Translations under genes and position numbers: made by a program | Origin: Shewanella sp. | GTDB lineage: Bacteria; Pseudomonadota; Gammaproteobacteria; Enterobacterales; Shewanellaceae | Direction of reading: 5' to 3' | Length of the DNA: 12,637 nt | Assembly (NCBI GenBank): GCA_004195335.1 | Contig: SDWK01001011.1 | Location: 1-12,637 of the forward strand | Shown: piece by piece, positions 1 to 6,087 of the stretch | How the letters are laid out: each line of letters starts with the position of its first letter | Numbering within the stretch: position 1 is the stretch's first letter | The notes under the pieces: generated by a model | The model's input: the letters and a program-made list of their open reading frames with translations, nothing else | What the model was told of the DNA's origin: nothing | The model's database searches: none

Positions 1-112
1 AGGTGCTGGGTAACAGAATACGCCTTAGTGGAGGCTTGAGCCGTATGCAGTGAAAGTTGCACGTCCGGTTCTTAGGAGGGCGGCACTTGGTAACAGGTGT
101 CGCCTATCCGAC
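1..112 (+). mobile_element. 3' end of a group II intron (domains V and VI), body off the left edge
   Basis: Bases 38-71 fold as a 34-nt group II domain V: AGC triad at 39-41, upper stem 46-51/56-61 closed by a GAAA tetraloop (52-55), two-base bulge at 62-63, and a lower stem 38-45/64-71. One lower-stem pair is broken (T44 opposite C65). Domain VI follows: stem 79-86/97-104 with a GTAA loop, then a lower stem (75-78 with 105 and 107-109) with an unpaired A106. This A is the seventh base from the predicted 3' splice site at 112 (ending CCGAC), as expected for the branch-point adenosine. The reverse transcriptase/maturase and domains I-IV would lie upstream, outside the window. The intron points right, toward the 3' end of typA. 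Whether the whole intron is intact cannot be judged here. Confidence 0.88.
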
Positions 113-443
113 AAAAGCTTGTTTATAACATCTGAGAAAAGCTAAATCGAAGAAACAAATAATCAGGTGTGAACACGTCAATCTGCTGCAAGCAATAAAT
201 ACAATTACGGTTATCAGTTTCAACTCACTCACCAAACACCTATCCATTCGATGACACTCTAAAAGATACTTGAAACTTGTAATCCGACAAGACCTTTACA
301 TGGCGTGTCACAGAAGTGTTTACGCATCAGCTTGCGGCAGCAATAGATCCCAACGAAGCCTGACGTTGCAATACAGTCACCAAACTAACTGAAAGTAAAA
401 CTGACACTATCTGCCAGTCTGCAAACTATTTACCAGATAATAA

Positions 444-487
444 ATCCCCTCCTAGTACATCCTGTACTTCGGGGATAAGTATATCCC
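444..487. repeat. Nested, mutually exclusive small hairpins with an ATCCT loop
   Basis: An outer stem ATCCCC (444-449) / GGGGAT (471-476) encloses an inner stem AGTAC (454-458) / GTACT (464-468) with loop ATCCT. A second hairpin, GGGATA (472-477) / TATCCC (482-487), reuses the right arm of the outer stem, so the two cannot form together. The inner unit resembles the hairpins at 12482-12528. It may be a short dispersed repeat; function unknown. Confidence 0.55.
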
Positions 488-492
488 TATAC

Positions 493-531
493 AAAAAAGC
501 CCTGAACATTTGCATGTTCAGGGCTTTTTTT
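493..531. terminator. Bidirectional rho-independent terminator, 3' of typA
   Basis: Perfect 10-bp stem GCCCTGAACA (499-508) / TGTTCAGGGC (515-524) with a 6-nt loop, flanked by an A-run on the left and a T-run on the right. It therefore has a U-tract on both strands. On the minus strand it lies about 45 bp after the typA stop codon; on the plus strand it would stop transcripts arriving from the intron side. Confidence 0.92.
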
Positions 532-571
532 ACGAAATTCGAAAACTTATGTTTCGAAAGACATACGATTA

Positions 572-2380
572 TTAGCGGTTATGACGCTTACGCTCGTTTT
601 CAGTCAAGAAACGCTTACGAACACGAATGTTCAGCGGCGTTACTTCTACTAGCTCGTCATCATCGATGAACTCAAGCGCTTGCTCAAGTGTCATTTCGAT
701 ATGCGGAGTCAGTACTTGTGCTTCATCGGTACCCGATGCACGCATGTTGGTAAGCTGCTTACCTTTCAAACAGTTAACTGTAAGATCGTTAGCACGAGCA
801 TGTAGACCAACTACTTGACCTTCATAAACTTCTGCAGCGTGGGTAATAAATAGACGACCACGTGCTTGAAGGTTAAACAATGCGAATGTCAGTGCTTTAC
901 CGGTTGCGTTAGAGATCAATACGCCACGAGCACGTTGACCAATATCGCCGCCTTTCACAGGACCGTAATGGTCGAATGAATGGTAAATAAGACCAGAACC
1001 TGAAGTGGCTGTCATAAAGTCAGTTTGGAAACCGATTAGACCACGGCTAGGGATAACGAAATCGATACGTACACGACCCTTACCATCCATCTGCATGTCT
1101 TTCATGTCACCCTTACGGATACCAAGCTTCTCGATAACGCTACCTTGATGCTCTTCTTCAACATCAACAGTCAAGTTTTCGAATGGCTCACACATCTCGC
1201 CATCGATCTCTTTAACGATAACTTCTGGACGAGAAACTGCGAGCTCGTAGCCTTCACGTCGCATGTTTTCAATCAAGATTGAAAGGTGAAGTTCACCACG
1301 ACCCGATACGCGGAAACGATCTGGACTTTCAGTTTCTTCAACGCGCAATGCAACGTTGTGAACTAATTCCTGCTGCAGACGCTCAAGGATGTTACGTGAA
1401 GTGACGTACTTACCTTCTTTACCAGCGAATGGAGAGGTGTTGACCTGGAAGGTCATTGTTAGTGTTGGTTCATCAACAGACAAAGGTGGTAATGCTTCTA
1501 CGTTAGTAGTTGCACAAACAGTGTCAGAAATCAGCAACTGACCAAGACCAGTAATCGCGACGATGTCACCAGCGTTAGCAATTTCAACTTCGTTACGATC
1601 TAGACCCATGTAACCTAATACTTGGCCCATCTTACCGTTACGCTTCTTACCATCAGCACCAATAATAGTGACCTGTTGGTTAGTCTTAACGCTACCACGC
1701 TTGATACGACCAATACCGATAACACCCACGTATGAGTTGTAATCGATTTGAGAGATCTGCATCTGGAAATCACCTTCAGCATCAGCATCAGGGAATGAAA
1801 CTTTCTCAACGATAGTTTCAAACAGAGGAGTCATGTCACCCTCTGAGACTTCTGGATCAAGAGAAGCGAAACCGTTTAGTGCAGAAGCATAAACGATTGG
1901 GAAGTCTAGCTGCTCATCAGTTGCGCCTAAGTTGTCGAAAAGGTCGAAAACTTGATCGATAACCCAATCAGGACGAGCGCCTGGACGGTCAATCTTGTTG
2001 ATAACAACAATAGGCTTTAGGCCTTGAGCGAATGCTTTCTTAGTTACGAAGCGAGTCTGCGGCATAGGACCGTCAACCGCATCAACAAGAAGCAGAACCG
2101 AATCAACCATAGATAGAACACGCTCAACTTCACCACCGAAATCGGCGTGACCTGGGGTGTCTACAATGTTAATGCGGTAATCATTCCACTTGATGGCAGT
2201 ATTCTTTGCCAGAATCGTGATTCCACGCTCCTTTTCAAGATCGTTCGAATCCATCACCCGCTCAGTGGCTTCTCCTCGACTCTCAAGGGTTCCAGACTGC
2301 GCCAGCAACTTATCTACCAAGGTTGTTTTACCATGGTCGACGTGTGCAATAATGGCGATGTTACGTAAATTCTCTAACAC
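572..2380 (-). CDS. typA: Ribosome-associated translational GTPase TypA/BipA
   Basis: This is a ribosome-binding GTPase of the EF-G/LepA class, known for roles in 50S assembly and growth under stress or cold. With the GTG start at 2380 it is 602 aa, close to the usual 603-607. The G domain is complete: G1 AHVDHGKTT at residues 12-20, the switch-I GITI at 53-56, G3 DTPGH at 74-78 and G4 NKID at 128-131. Domains II, III and V and the BipA-specific C-terminal region follow without a break. I chose GTG 2380 because AGAGG sits 7 nt upstream and the protein then starts [19 protein letters not shown], as in relatives. TTG 2401 and ATG 2398 are in frame but would add residues absent from the family and lack a good ribosome binding site. 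It is a single-gene unit, divergent from glnA, ending at the terminator at 493-531. Confidence 0.96.
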   Translation of the reverse strand: MLENLRNIAIIAHVDHGKTTLVDKLLAQSGTLESRGEATERVMDSNDLEKERGITILAKNTAIKWNDYRINIVDTPGHADFGGEVERVLSMVDSVLLLVDAVDGPMPQTRFVTKKAFAQGLKPIVVINKIDRPGARPDWVIDQVFDLFDNLGATDEQLDFPIVYASALNGFASLDPEVSEGDMTPLFETIVEKVSFPDADAEGDFQMQISQIDYNSYVGVIGIGRIKRGSVKTNQQVTIIGADGKKRNGKMGQVLGYMGLDRNEVEIANAGDIVAITGLGQLLISDTVCATTNVEALPPLSVDEPTLTMTFQVNTSPFAGKEGKYVTSRNILERLQQELVHNVALRVEETESPDRFRVSGRGELHLSILIENMRREGYELAVSRPEVIVKEIDGEMCEPFENLTVDVEEEHQGSVIEKLGIRKGDMKDMQMDGKGRVRIDFVIPSRGLIGFQTDFMTATSGSGLIYHSFDHYGPVKGGDIGQRARGVLISNATGKALTFALFNLQARGRLFITHAAEVYEGQVVGLHARANDLTVNCLKGKQLTNMRASGTDEAQVLTPHIEMTLEQALEFIDDDELVEVTPLNIRVRKRFLTENERKRHNR

Positions 2381-2416
2381 AGATAAACCTCTTACCATCA
2401 AAATATAGGGGGTATT

Positions 2417-2444
2417 TGTAACAGCTCAAATAATAGCTGTTGCA
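2417..2444. repeat. 10-bp hairpin in the typA leader/promoter region
   Basis: TGTAACAGCT (2417-2426) pairs with AGCTGTTGCA (2435-2444), with one G-U pair and an 8-nt loop. It lies 37 bp upstream of the typA GTG start. It could be a 5' UTR hairpin in the typA mRNA or a palindromic operator. I found no clear -35/-10 pair for typA nearby, so which of these it is stays open. Confidence 0.45.
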
Positions 2445-2530
2445 ATAAAAAACGTGCCATTCTACTCTAGCCTAGGGCTCTCGCACAGGATTATTTTTTA
2501 GTCAGCTATGAATAGTCTGCATAATCCATC

Positions 2531-2547
2531 CGCACCAGAATGGTGAA
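2531..2547. promoter_or_regulatory. NtrC-binding site, upstream member (glnA enhancer)
   Basis: CGCACCAGAATGGTGAA differs from the 17-bp NtrC consensus TGCACCA-N3-TGGTGCA at two outer positions. Its centre (2539) is at -137 from the predicted sigma-54 start, close to E. coli glnA site 1 (about -140). Confidence 0.82.
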
Positions 2548-2564
2548 CGCACCAATACTGAGCA
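2548..2564. promoter_or_regulatory. Weak third NtrC-like site
   Basis: CGCACCAATACTGAGCA has a good left half (CGCACCA) and a poor right half (CTGAGCA against TGGTGCA). It directly abuts the upstream site and lies between the two strong ones, so it may serve cooperative NtrC binding. It could also be chance. Confidence 0.4.
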
Positions 2565-2569
2565 CTAAC

Positions 2570-2586
2570 CGCACTATCTTGGTGCA
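2570..2586. promoter_or_regulatory. NtrC-binding site, downstream member (glnA enhancer)
   Basis: CGCACTATCTTGGTGCA matches TGCAC(C/T)A-N3-TGGTGCA with only the first base off. Its centre (2578) is at -98 from the predicted sigma-54 start; the E. coli counterpart is at about -108. Together with the site at 2531-2547 it forms a typical paired enhancer for phosphorylated NtrC. Confidence 0.87.
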
Positions 2587-2649
2587 ATCTATCACTTTCC
2601 TAGAACCTGATTTACAACACTTGTCCTAAAAATCAGTACGTTACAATTT

Positions 2650-2666
2650 TGGCATAACTCTAGCTT
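2650..2666 (+). promoter_or_regulatory. Sigma-54 (-24/-12) promoter of glnA
   Basis: TGGCATAACTCTAGCTT carries GG at 2651-2652 and GC at 2663-2664, separated by exactly 10 bp as RpoN promoters require. It is preceded by TTT as in E. coli glnAp2. The start would be near 2676, giving a leader of about 70 nt. A weaker sigma-70-like pair (TTGTCC at 2621, TACAAT at 2642, 15-bp spacer) overlaps this stretch and might provide basal expression. Confidence 0.87.
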
Positions 2667-2746
2667 ATTCATTGTCAGAATCGCAATTAGTGCTAAATGA
2701 ATTAAAAATAAAAGGGTTCCCCCTTTACCCTACTCGGAGACTTAGA

Positions 2747-4156
2747 ATGTCAGCTGAATCAGTTTTACAACAACTAGAAGAATTAGAAGTTAAGTTTGTT
2801 GATTTGCGTTTTACCGATACGATAGGTAAAGAGCAGCACGTTTCAATACCAAGTCATCAGGTTGATGCTGACTTTTTTGAAGACGGTAAGATGTTTGACG
2901 GTTCTTCAATCTCAGGTTGGAAAGGCATTAACGAATCAGACATGGTATTGATGCCAGATGCTGCAAGTTTCGTGCTTGACCCTTTCACAGCTGAAACCAC
3001 AGCGAACATTCGTTGTGACATTTTAAATCCTGGCACAATGACAGGTTACAACCGTGACCCACGTTCTATTGCTAAAAAAGCCGAAGAGTATTTACGCTCT
3101 ACCGGTATTGCAGACACGGTATTGATTGGTCCTGAGCCAGAATTCTTCCTCTTTGATGATGTTAAGTTCGGCGCAGACATGTCAGGTTGCTTCTACAAGG
3201 TAGATGCAGAAGAAGCAGCATGGAACTCAGGCACTCACTACGATGAAGGCAACAAAGGCCACCGTCCGACAGTGAAAGGTGGTTACTTCCCTGTTGCACC
3301 TGTGGATTCTTCACAGGACCTACGTTCAGCGATGTGTCTTGTTCTTGAAGAAATGGGACAAGTCGTTGAAGCACATCACCACGAAGTGGCAACAGCGGGT
3401 CAGAACGAAATCGCAACTCGCTTTAATACGCTTACGCTAAAGGCCGATGAAGTTCAGGTACTTAAGTACGTTGTTCATAACGTTGCTCACGCTTACGGTA
3501 AGACAGCAACCTTTATGCCTAAGCCGATCGTTGGTGACAACGGTAGCGGTATGCATGTTCACCAGTCTCTTGCTAAAGATGGTGTAAACCTTTTCGCCGG
3601 TGACAAGTACGGTGGATTGAGTGAAATGGCCTTGTTCTATATAGGTGGTATTATCAAGCATGCGCGCGCAATCAACGCATTTGCTAACCCATCGACTAAC
3701 TCTTATAAGCGCCTAATTCCACACTTTGAAGCGCCAGTAATGCTTGCATACTCGGCGGCAAACCGTTCAGCTTCTATCCGTATCCCATTGGTACCAAGTC
3801 CTAAAGGACGTCGTATCGAGCTTCGTTTCGGAGACCCAATGGCTAACCCATACCTGGCATTCTCTGCAATGCTAATGGCTGGTCTTGACGGTATCCAAAA
3901 TAAGATCCACCCAGGTGAAGCGATGGATAAAGATCTTTATGATCTGCCACCAGAAGAAGCAGCTGAAATCCCAACAGTTGCCACGTCACTGGAAAATGCA
4001 CTTGAGTGTCTGGATGCTGACCGTGAATTCCTGACTCATGGCGACGTATTCAGTAATGACTTTATCGATTCTTATATCAAACTTAAGTCTGTTGATGTTG
4101 AGCGCATAAACCAAACAACTCACCCACTTGAATTCGAGCTTTACTACAGCTTGTAA
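2747..4156 (+). CDS. glnA: Type I glutamine synthetase (GSI-beta)
   Basis: Glutamine synthetase makes glutamine from glutamate, ammonia and ATP and is the main entry for ammonium in the cytoplasm; GSI works as a dodecamer. From ATG 2747 the protein is 469 aa, the exact family length. Visible marks are the N-terminal beta-grasp segment with FVDLRFTDT (17-25), the metal-ligand region GPEPEFF (128-134), the ATP/glutamate segment GSGMHVHQS with His270, NRSASIRIP (339-347), and the adenylylation site [10 protein letters not shown] with Tyr398, so GlnE-type control is likely. I chose ATG 2747 because CGGAGA precedes it by 6 nt and the protein starts MSAES as in relatives. The upstream in-frame TTG at 2672 lies ahead of the predicted transcription start. 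Transcription is from an NtrC-activated sigma-54 promoter. A terminator follows directly, so it is probably monocistronic, unlike the E. coli glnALG operon. Confidence 0.98.
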   Translation: MSAESVLQQLEELEVKFVDLRFTDTIGKEQHVSIPSHQVDADFFEDGKMFDGSSISGWKGINESDMVLMPDAASFVLDPFTAETTANIRCDILNPGTMTGYNRDPRSIAKKAEEYLRSTGIADTVLIGPEPEFFLFDDVKFGADMSGCFYKVDAEEAAWNSGTHYDEGNKGHRPTVKGGYFPVAPVDSSQDLRSAMCLVLEEMGQVVEAHHHEVATAGQNEIATRFNTLTLKADEVQVLKYVVHNVAHAYGKTATFMPKPIVGDNGSGMHVHQSLAKDGVNLFAGDKYGGLSEMALFYIGGIIKHARAINAFANPSTNSYKRLIPHFEAPVMLAYSAANRSASIRIPLVPSPKGRRIELRFGDPMANPYLAFSAMLMAGLDGIQNKIHPGEAMDKDLYDLPPEEAAEIPTVATSLENALECLDADREFLTHGDVFSNDFIDSYIKLKSVDVERINQTTHPLEFELYYSL

Positions 4157-4185
4157 TATTTAGCTGATTCGAATGCGATATAGAT

Positions 4186-4213
4186 AAAGCCCTGGAGATT
4201 TCCGGGGTTTTTT
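4186..4213 (+). terminator. Rho-independent terminator of glnA
   Basis: An 11-bp stem (4186-4196 with 4201-4211; one internal T-G pair at 4193/4204 and one G-T pair at 4189/4208) with a GATT loop runs into a T-tract. It starts 30 bp after the glnA stop codon. Confidence 0.88.
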
Positions 4214-4637
4214 ATTGCCCCCCGTATTGCCCTCCGGCCTTGAAAACAACATAAAATGCATAAACCATATTGGTCATTTTTTGGCTATATCTATTTCACC
4301 CTACCAACCTGATCACTACATTAAATTGTGCTTAACCTGCTCTTTATTATCATTGCCCCCTTTAGTCACAACCTAAGGCCTTCCTTCTGAAACTATCCCC
4401 ATTCTAGTCGTGATAAGAACGGTAACCTATGCCTCCTCAACAGTGATCAATGTGGGACGCCATCTTAATGCGACTCAAATAATCAAGCGAATAAATAAAT
4501 GAGCTTTCACAATAGATTAGCCATCACTAAACTGCTGATTTCCAAAAGATAGAATAGAATAAAAAATAGACAAAAAGAAAAGTTATAGCTAGGGTTAGTG
4601 TGATACAGATCACGATAATTACGAAAAAGGAATCTGC
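4214..4637. other. Gene-free stretch between glnA terminator and the small secreted protein gene
   Basis: No coding region is supported on either strand. The last 60 bp are A-rich and hold the CRP-like site and likely promoter of the next gene. I saw nothing else distinctive. Confidence 0.55.
4599..4614. promoter_or_regulatory. CRP-binding site
   Basis: TGTGATACAGATCACG fits the CRP consensus TGTGA-N6-TCACA at 9 of 10 fixed positions. FNR would want TTGAT-N4-ATCAA, so CRP is the better fit. The site centre is only about 31 bp upstream of the start codon at 4638. A -10-like GATAAT (4614-4619) overlaps its right edge. This geometry suits repression, or an activated start further downstream, better than classical activation. 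Confidence 0.68.
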
Positions 4638-4955
4638 ATGAACAATAAAATCAAAGCAACCTTAGTCTCATTGCCTCTACTCTTCACATCTACAAGCTAC
4701 GCTGCCATGTCAGAAATGTCTGTCTGCAATGACTGTTCAACCCAGGAAATTAAAACACTTATCGATAGAGACTCATCTGCAAATATTTATGTCGTAGACT
4801 TCGTAAACCGCACTGCACAGAAATTTACCTCAAGCGGTGAAGATGGCTCTCAGCCAATCGCAATAGCGATGTCAATTAGCGAGCTAAACACCATTAATCA
4901 ACGTTATGAGTACCGTAAAACACATTTACGAGCCCTTAACCCAAGTTCAAAATAA
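4638..4955 (+). CDS. Small secreted protein with a CxxC motif, function unknown
   Basis: I do not recognise a named family. The 105-aa product has a clear Sec signal peptide: basic start MNNKIK, hydrophobic core about 7-17, and a likely signal peptidase I site after SYA (about residue 22). The mature protein would be about 83 aa, periplasmic or secreted. It begins with a Cys pair, C30-ND-C33, near its N-terminus, followed by a short stretch around VYVVDF-like residues 50-55 and a polar, basic tail. The CxxC could form a disulphide or bind metal; neither is shown. AAGGAA lies 5 nt before ATG 4638. A CRP-like site is just upstream and a strong hairpin just downstream (4971-5007), so it looks like a single-gene unit. 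The complete signal peptide and good ribosome binding site make it a convincing gene. Confidence 0.8.
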   Translation: MNNKIKATLVSLPLLFTSTSYAAMSEMSVCNDCSTQEIKTLIDRDSSANIYVVDFVNRTAQKFTSSGEDGSQPIAIAMSISELNTINQRYEYRKTHLRALNPSSK

Positions 4956-4970
4956 TTCTTTGTCCCTCCA

Positions 4971-5007
4971 AAGATAAGACCTTCGATAATGTCGAAGGCC
5001 TTATCTT
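4971..5007 (+). terminator. Long hairpin after the small secreted protein gene, probable terminator
   Basis: AAGATAAG (4971-4978) / CTTATCTT (5000-5007) and CCTTCGA (4980-4986) / TCGAAGG (4992-4998) form a 15-bp stem with one A-C mismatch and a 5-nt loop. It starts 15 bp after the stop codon. There is no real T-run after it, so it may act as a weak terminator or an mRNA 3' end stabiliser. Confidence 0.6.
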
Positions 5008-5322
5008 ATAATCATCATTAGATTCAGCTACCCCATCTTTTGTCATTCGATCGATTACTAGTCGGCATGGGATACAATTGCTCAGCAAGAAATGAGCAAT
5101 TTTAAGGCTAGGTCATTAGTTGCTCCTTCATAAATGGCATTCACAACATCTTAGAACTAGGGATAGAGGAAATATCTTAACTATGTCGAGAACATACATG
5201 ACCCAGTTGCTCGCAACGAGTAAAGATCATAGTTAACCTGAATTGACAAAGACGACAATGTATTAAAATATCTACCCTATGAAGTCCACTCCAAGCAGTC
5301 CTTCTACGCCAGTTAACTATGA
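5008..5322. other. Gene-free stretch upstream of the tetR-family gene
   Basis: No coding region is supported. It holds a 9-bp hairpin AATTGCTCA (5076-5084) / TGAGCAATT (5093-5101) followed by a short T-run, possibly a weak terminator, and the repeats of GTTAACTATGAT described separately. Confidence 0.5.
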
Positions 5323-5323
5323 T
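5177..5323. repeat. Three copies of TTAACTATG, two extended to an inverted 12-mer
   Basis: TTAACTATG occurs at 5177-5185 and 5313-5321 on the plus strand and, inverted, at 5228-5236. The last two extend to the 12-mer GTTAACTATGAT (5312-5323) and its exact reverse complement (5226-5237). The right-hand copy touches the putative -35 of the tetR-family gene. This could be an operator for a second regulator or a DNA-looping pair. Confidence 0.5.
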
Positions 5324-5352
5324 TAACAAAAACACTAGACGACCGGTCTATT
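5323..5352 (+). promoter_or_regulatory. Putative sigma-70 promoter of the NemR-like gene
   Basis: TTAACA (5323-5328) and TCTATT (5347-5352) are separated by 18 bp; the -10 overlaps the right end of the 15-bp operator. The same arrangement (TTAACG at 6018, TCTACT at 6041, 17-bp spacer) occurs before yqhD, which supports both calls. The predicted leader is only about 12 nt with no visible Shine-Dalgarno. Confidence 0.45.
5336..5350. promoter_or_regulatory. Operator O1 of the NemR-like regulator
   Basis: TAGACGACCGGTCTA is a 15-bp inverted repeat (TAGAC / GTCTA with 5 bp between) ending 20 bp before the regulator's ATG. A copy with one base changed lies before yqhD at 6030-6044. Such a pair of matching palindromes next to a TetR-family gene and its neighbour is typical of autoregulated repressors. 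Confidence 0.85.
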
Positions 5353-5370
5353 ATCCATTATTCTAGTTAC

Positions 5371-5973
5371 ATGAAAACAGACACTCAACTGACACGCCAG
5401 CATATTATCGACTCTGGCTACACACTCATTTCCAGCAAAGGCTTCTCAAATGTTGGCCTGTCGCAGATCTTAAAATTTGCCGATGTGCCAAAAGGCTCTT
5501 TTTACCACTACTTCAAATCAAAGGAGCAGTTCGGTGAAGAGATCATTAATAGCTATTTCAAAACTTACCTAAGCGCAATCGATGAACTATTCGCCCCAAC
5601 GAAAGACTCTGGTCTAGAGCGTTTAATGGAATATTGGTTACGCTGGCAAGAGACTCAAAGCGATACTTGTGTCGATCAAAAATGCCTCGTCGTGAAATTA
5701 AGTGCCGAAGTTGCCGATCTGTCTGAGCCTATGCGTTTAGCATTAAAAACAGGCTCAGCAGGTGTAATCACTCGCATAGCAAACTGCATTGAAGCAGGTA
5801 TTGAGGACGGCTCAATTCCTGAAATGCATGGGTTTAATACCGCTGAAATGCTCTACCAGATGTGGCTAGGTGCTAGCTTGATGAATAAGCTAAGCCGAGA
5901 TCCAAAAGTAATTGAACGTGTACTAGCGGCTACTCGAAAGCAACTTGGCCAAACCGTTTCAGCAGTAAATTAA
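5371..5973 (+). CDS. nemR: TetR-family repressor, NemR-like electrophile/redox sensor
   Basis: The product is 200 aa, the length of E. coli NemR (199 aa). Residues 8-52 are the TetR helix-turn-helix, with VPKGSFYHYFKSKEQFG at 39-55. The ligand domain matches what I recall of NemR: KCLVVKLSAEVADLSEPMR (104-122) and YQMWLGASLMNKLSRD (162-177). Cys105 aligns with NemR Cys106, the reactive thiol, and Lys173 with NemR Lys175, its reported sulfenamide partner. Cys100 and Cys139 are extra thiols. By family knowledge, oxidised or alkylated NemR lets go of DNA. Inference: it represses itself (operator O1) and the yqhD-hsp31-gst unit (operator O2). No Shine-Dalgarno precedes ATG 5371, so translation may use a near-leaderless mRNA. 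A terminator after the gene separates it from yqhD. The symbol rests on motif similarity; a paralogue with another inducer is possible. Confidence 0.85.
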   Translation: MKTDTQLTRQHIIDSGYTLISSKGFSNVGLSQILKFADVPKGSFYHYFKSKEQFGEEIINSYFKTYLSAIDELFAPTKDSGLERLMEYWLRWQETQSDTCVDQKCLVVKLSAEVADLSEPMRLALKTGSAGVITRIANCIEAGIEDGSIPEMHGFNTAEMLYQMWLGASLMNKLSRDPKVIERVLAATRKQLGQTVSAVN

Positions 5974-5990
5974 CCAACAATATCTATCTC

Positions 5991-6020
5991 CCCGCCTATG
6001 ATTAAGGCGGGTATTTTTTA
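5991..6020 (+). terminator. Rho-independent terminator of the NemR-like gene
   Basis: CCCGCCT (5991-5997) / AGGCGGG (6005-6011) with a 7-nt loop is followed by a run of T (6014-6019). It makes the regulator gene its own unit and implies a separate promoter for yqhD. Confidence 0.88.
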
Positions 6021-6046
6021 ACGAATAACTAGACGACTGGTCTACT
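6018..6046 (+). promoter_or_regulatory. Putative promoter of the yqhD operon
   Basis: TTAACG (6018-6023) and TCTACT (6041-6046) are 17 bp apart, with operator O2 filling the spacer and part of the -10. The hexamers are weak, but the layout copies that before the regulator gene. Confidence 0.4.
6030..6044. promoter_or_regulatory. Operator O2 of the NemR-like regulator
   Basis: TAGACGACTGGTCTA is identical to O1 except for one central base (C to T). It lies 44 bp before the yqhD ATG. A further partial copy, GACTGGTC at 6062-6069, follows it and could extend repressor contact. Confidence 0.85.
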
Positions 6047-6087
6047 AACCTCGATGAATAAGACTGGTCGCAAAGATAGGAAAAATA

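Larger units (their letters stand above)
113..571. other. Gene-free stretch between intron and typA
   Basis: I see no convincing coding region here on either strand. The left end is the 3' exon side of the group II intron. The right end holds the nested hairpins at 444-487 and the bidirectional terminator at 493-531, annotated separately. What gene, if any, the intron originally entered cannot be told from this side alone. Confidence 0.6.

Noticed and set aside
1615..1821. Minus-strand and other-frame open frames inside typA, glnA, yqhD, glnL and glnG
   Set aside because: They lie wholly within well-supported genes, have low-complexity or unfamiliar products and no ribosome binding sites; they are shadows of the real genes.
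2672..2746. 25-residue N-terminal extension of GlnA from TTG 2672
   Set aside because: It begins ahead of the predicted sigma-54 transcript start (about 2676), is absent from the family, and ATG 2747 has a good ribosome binding site.
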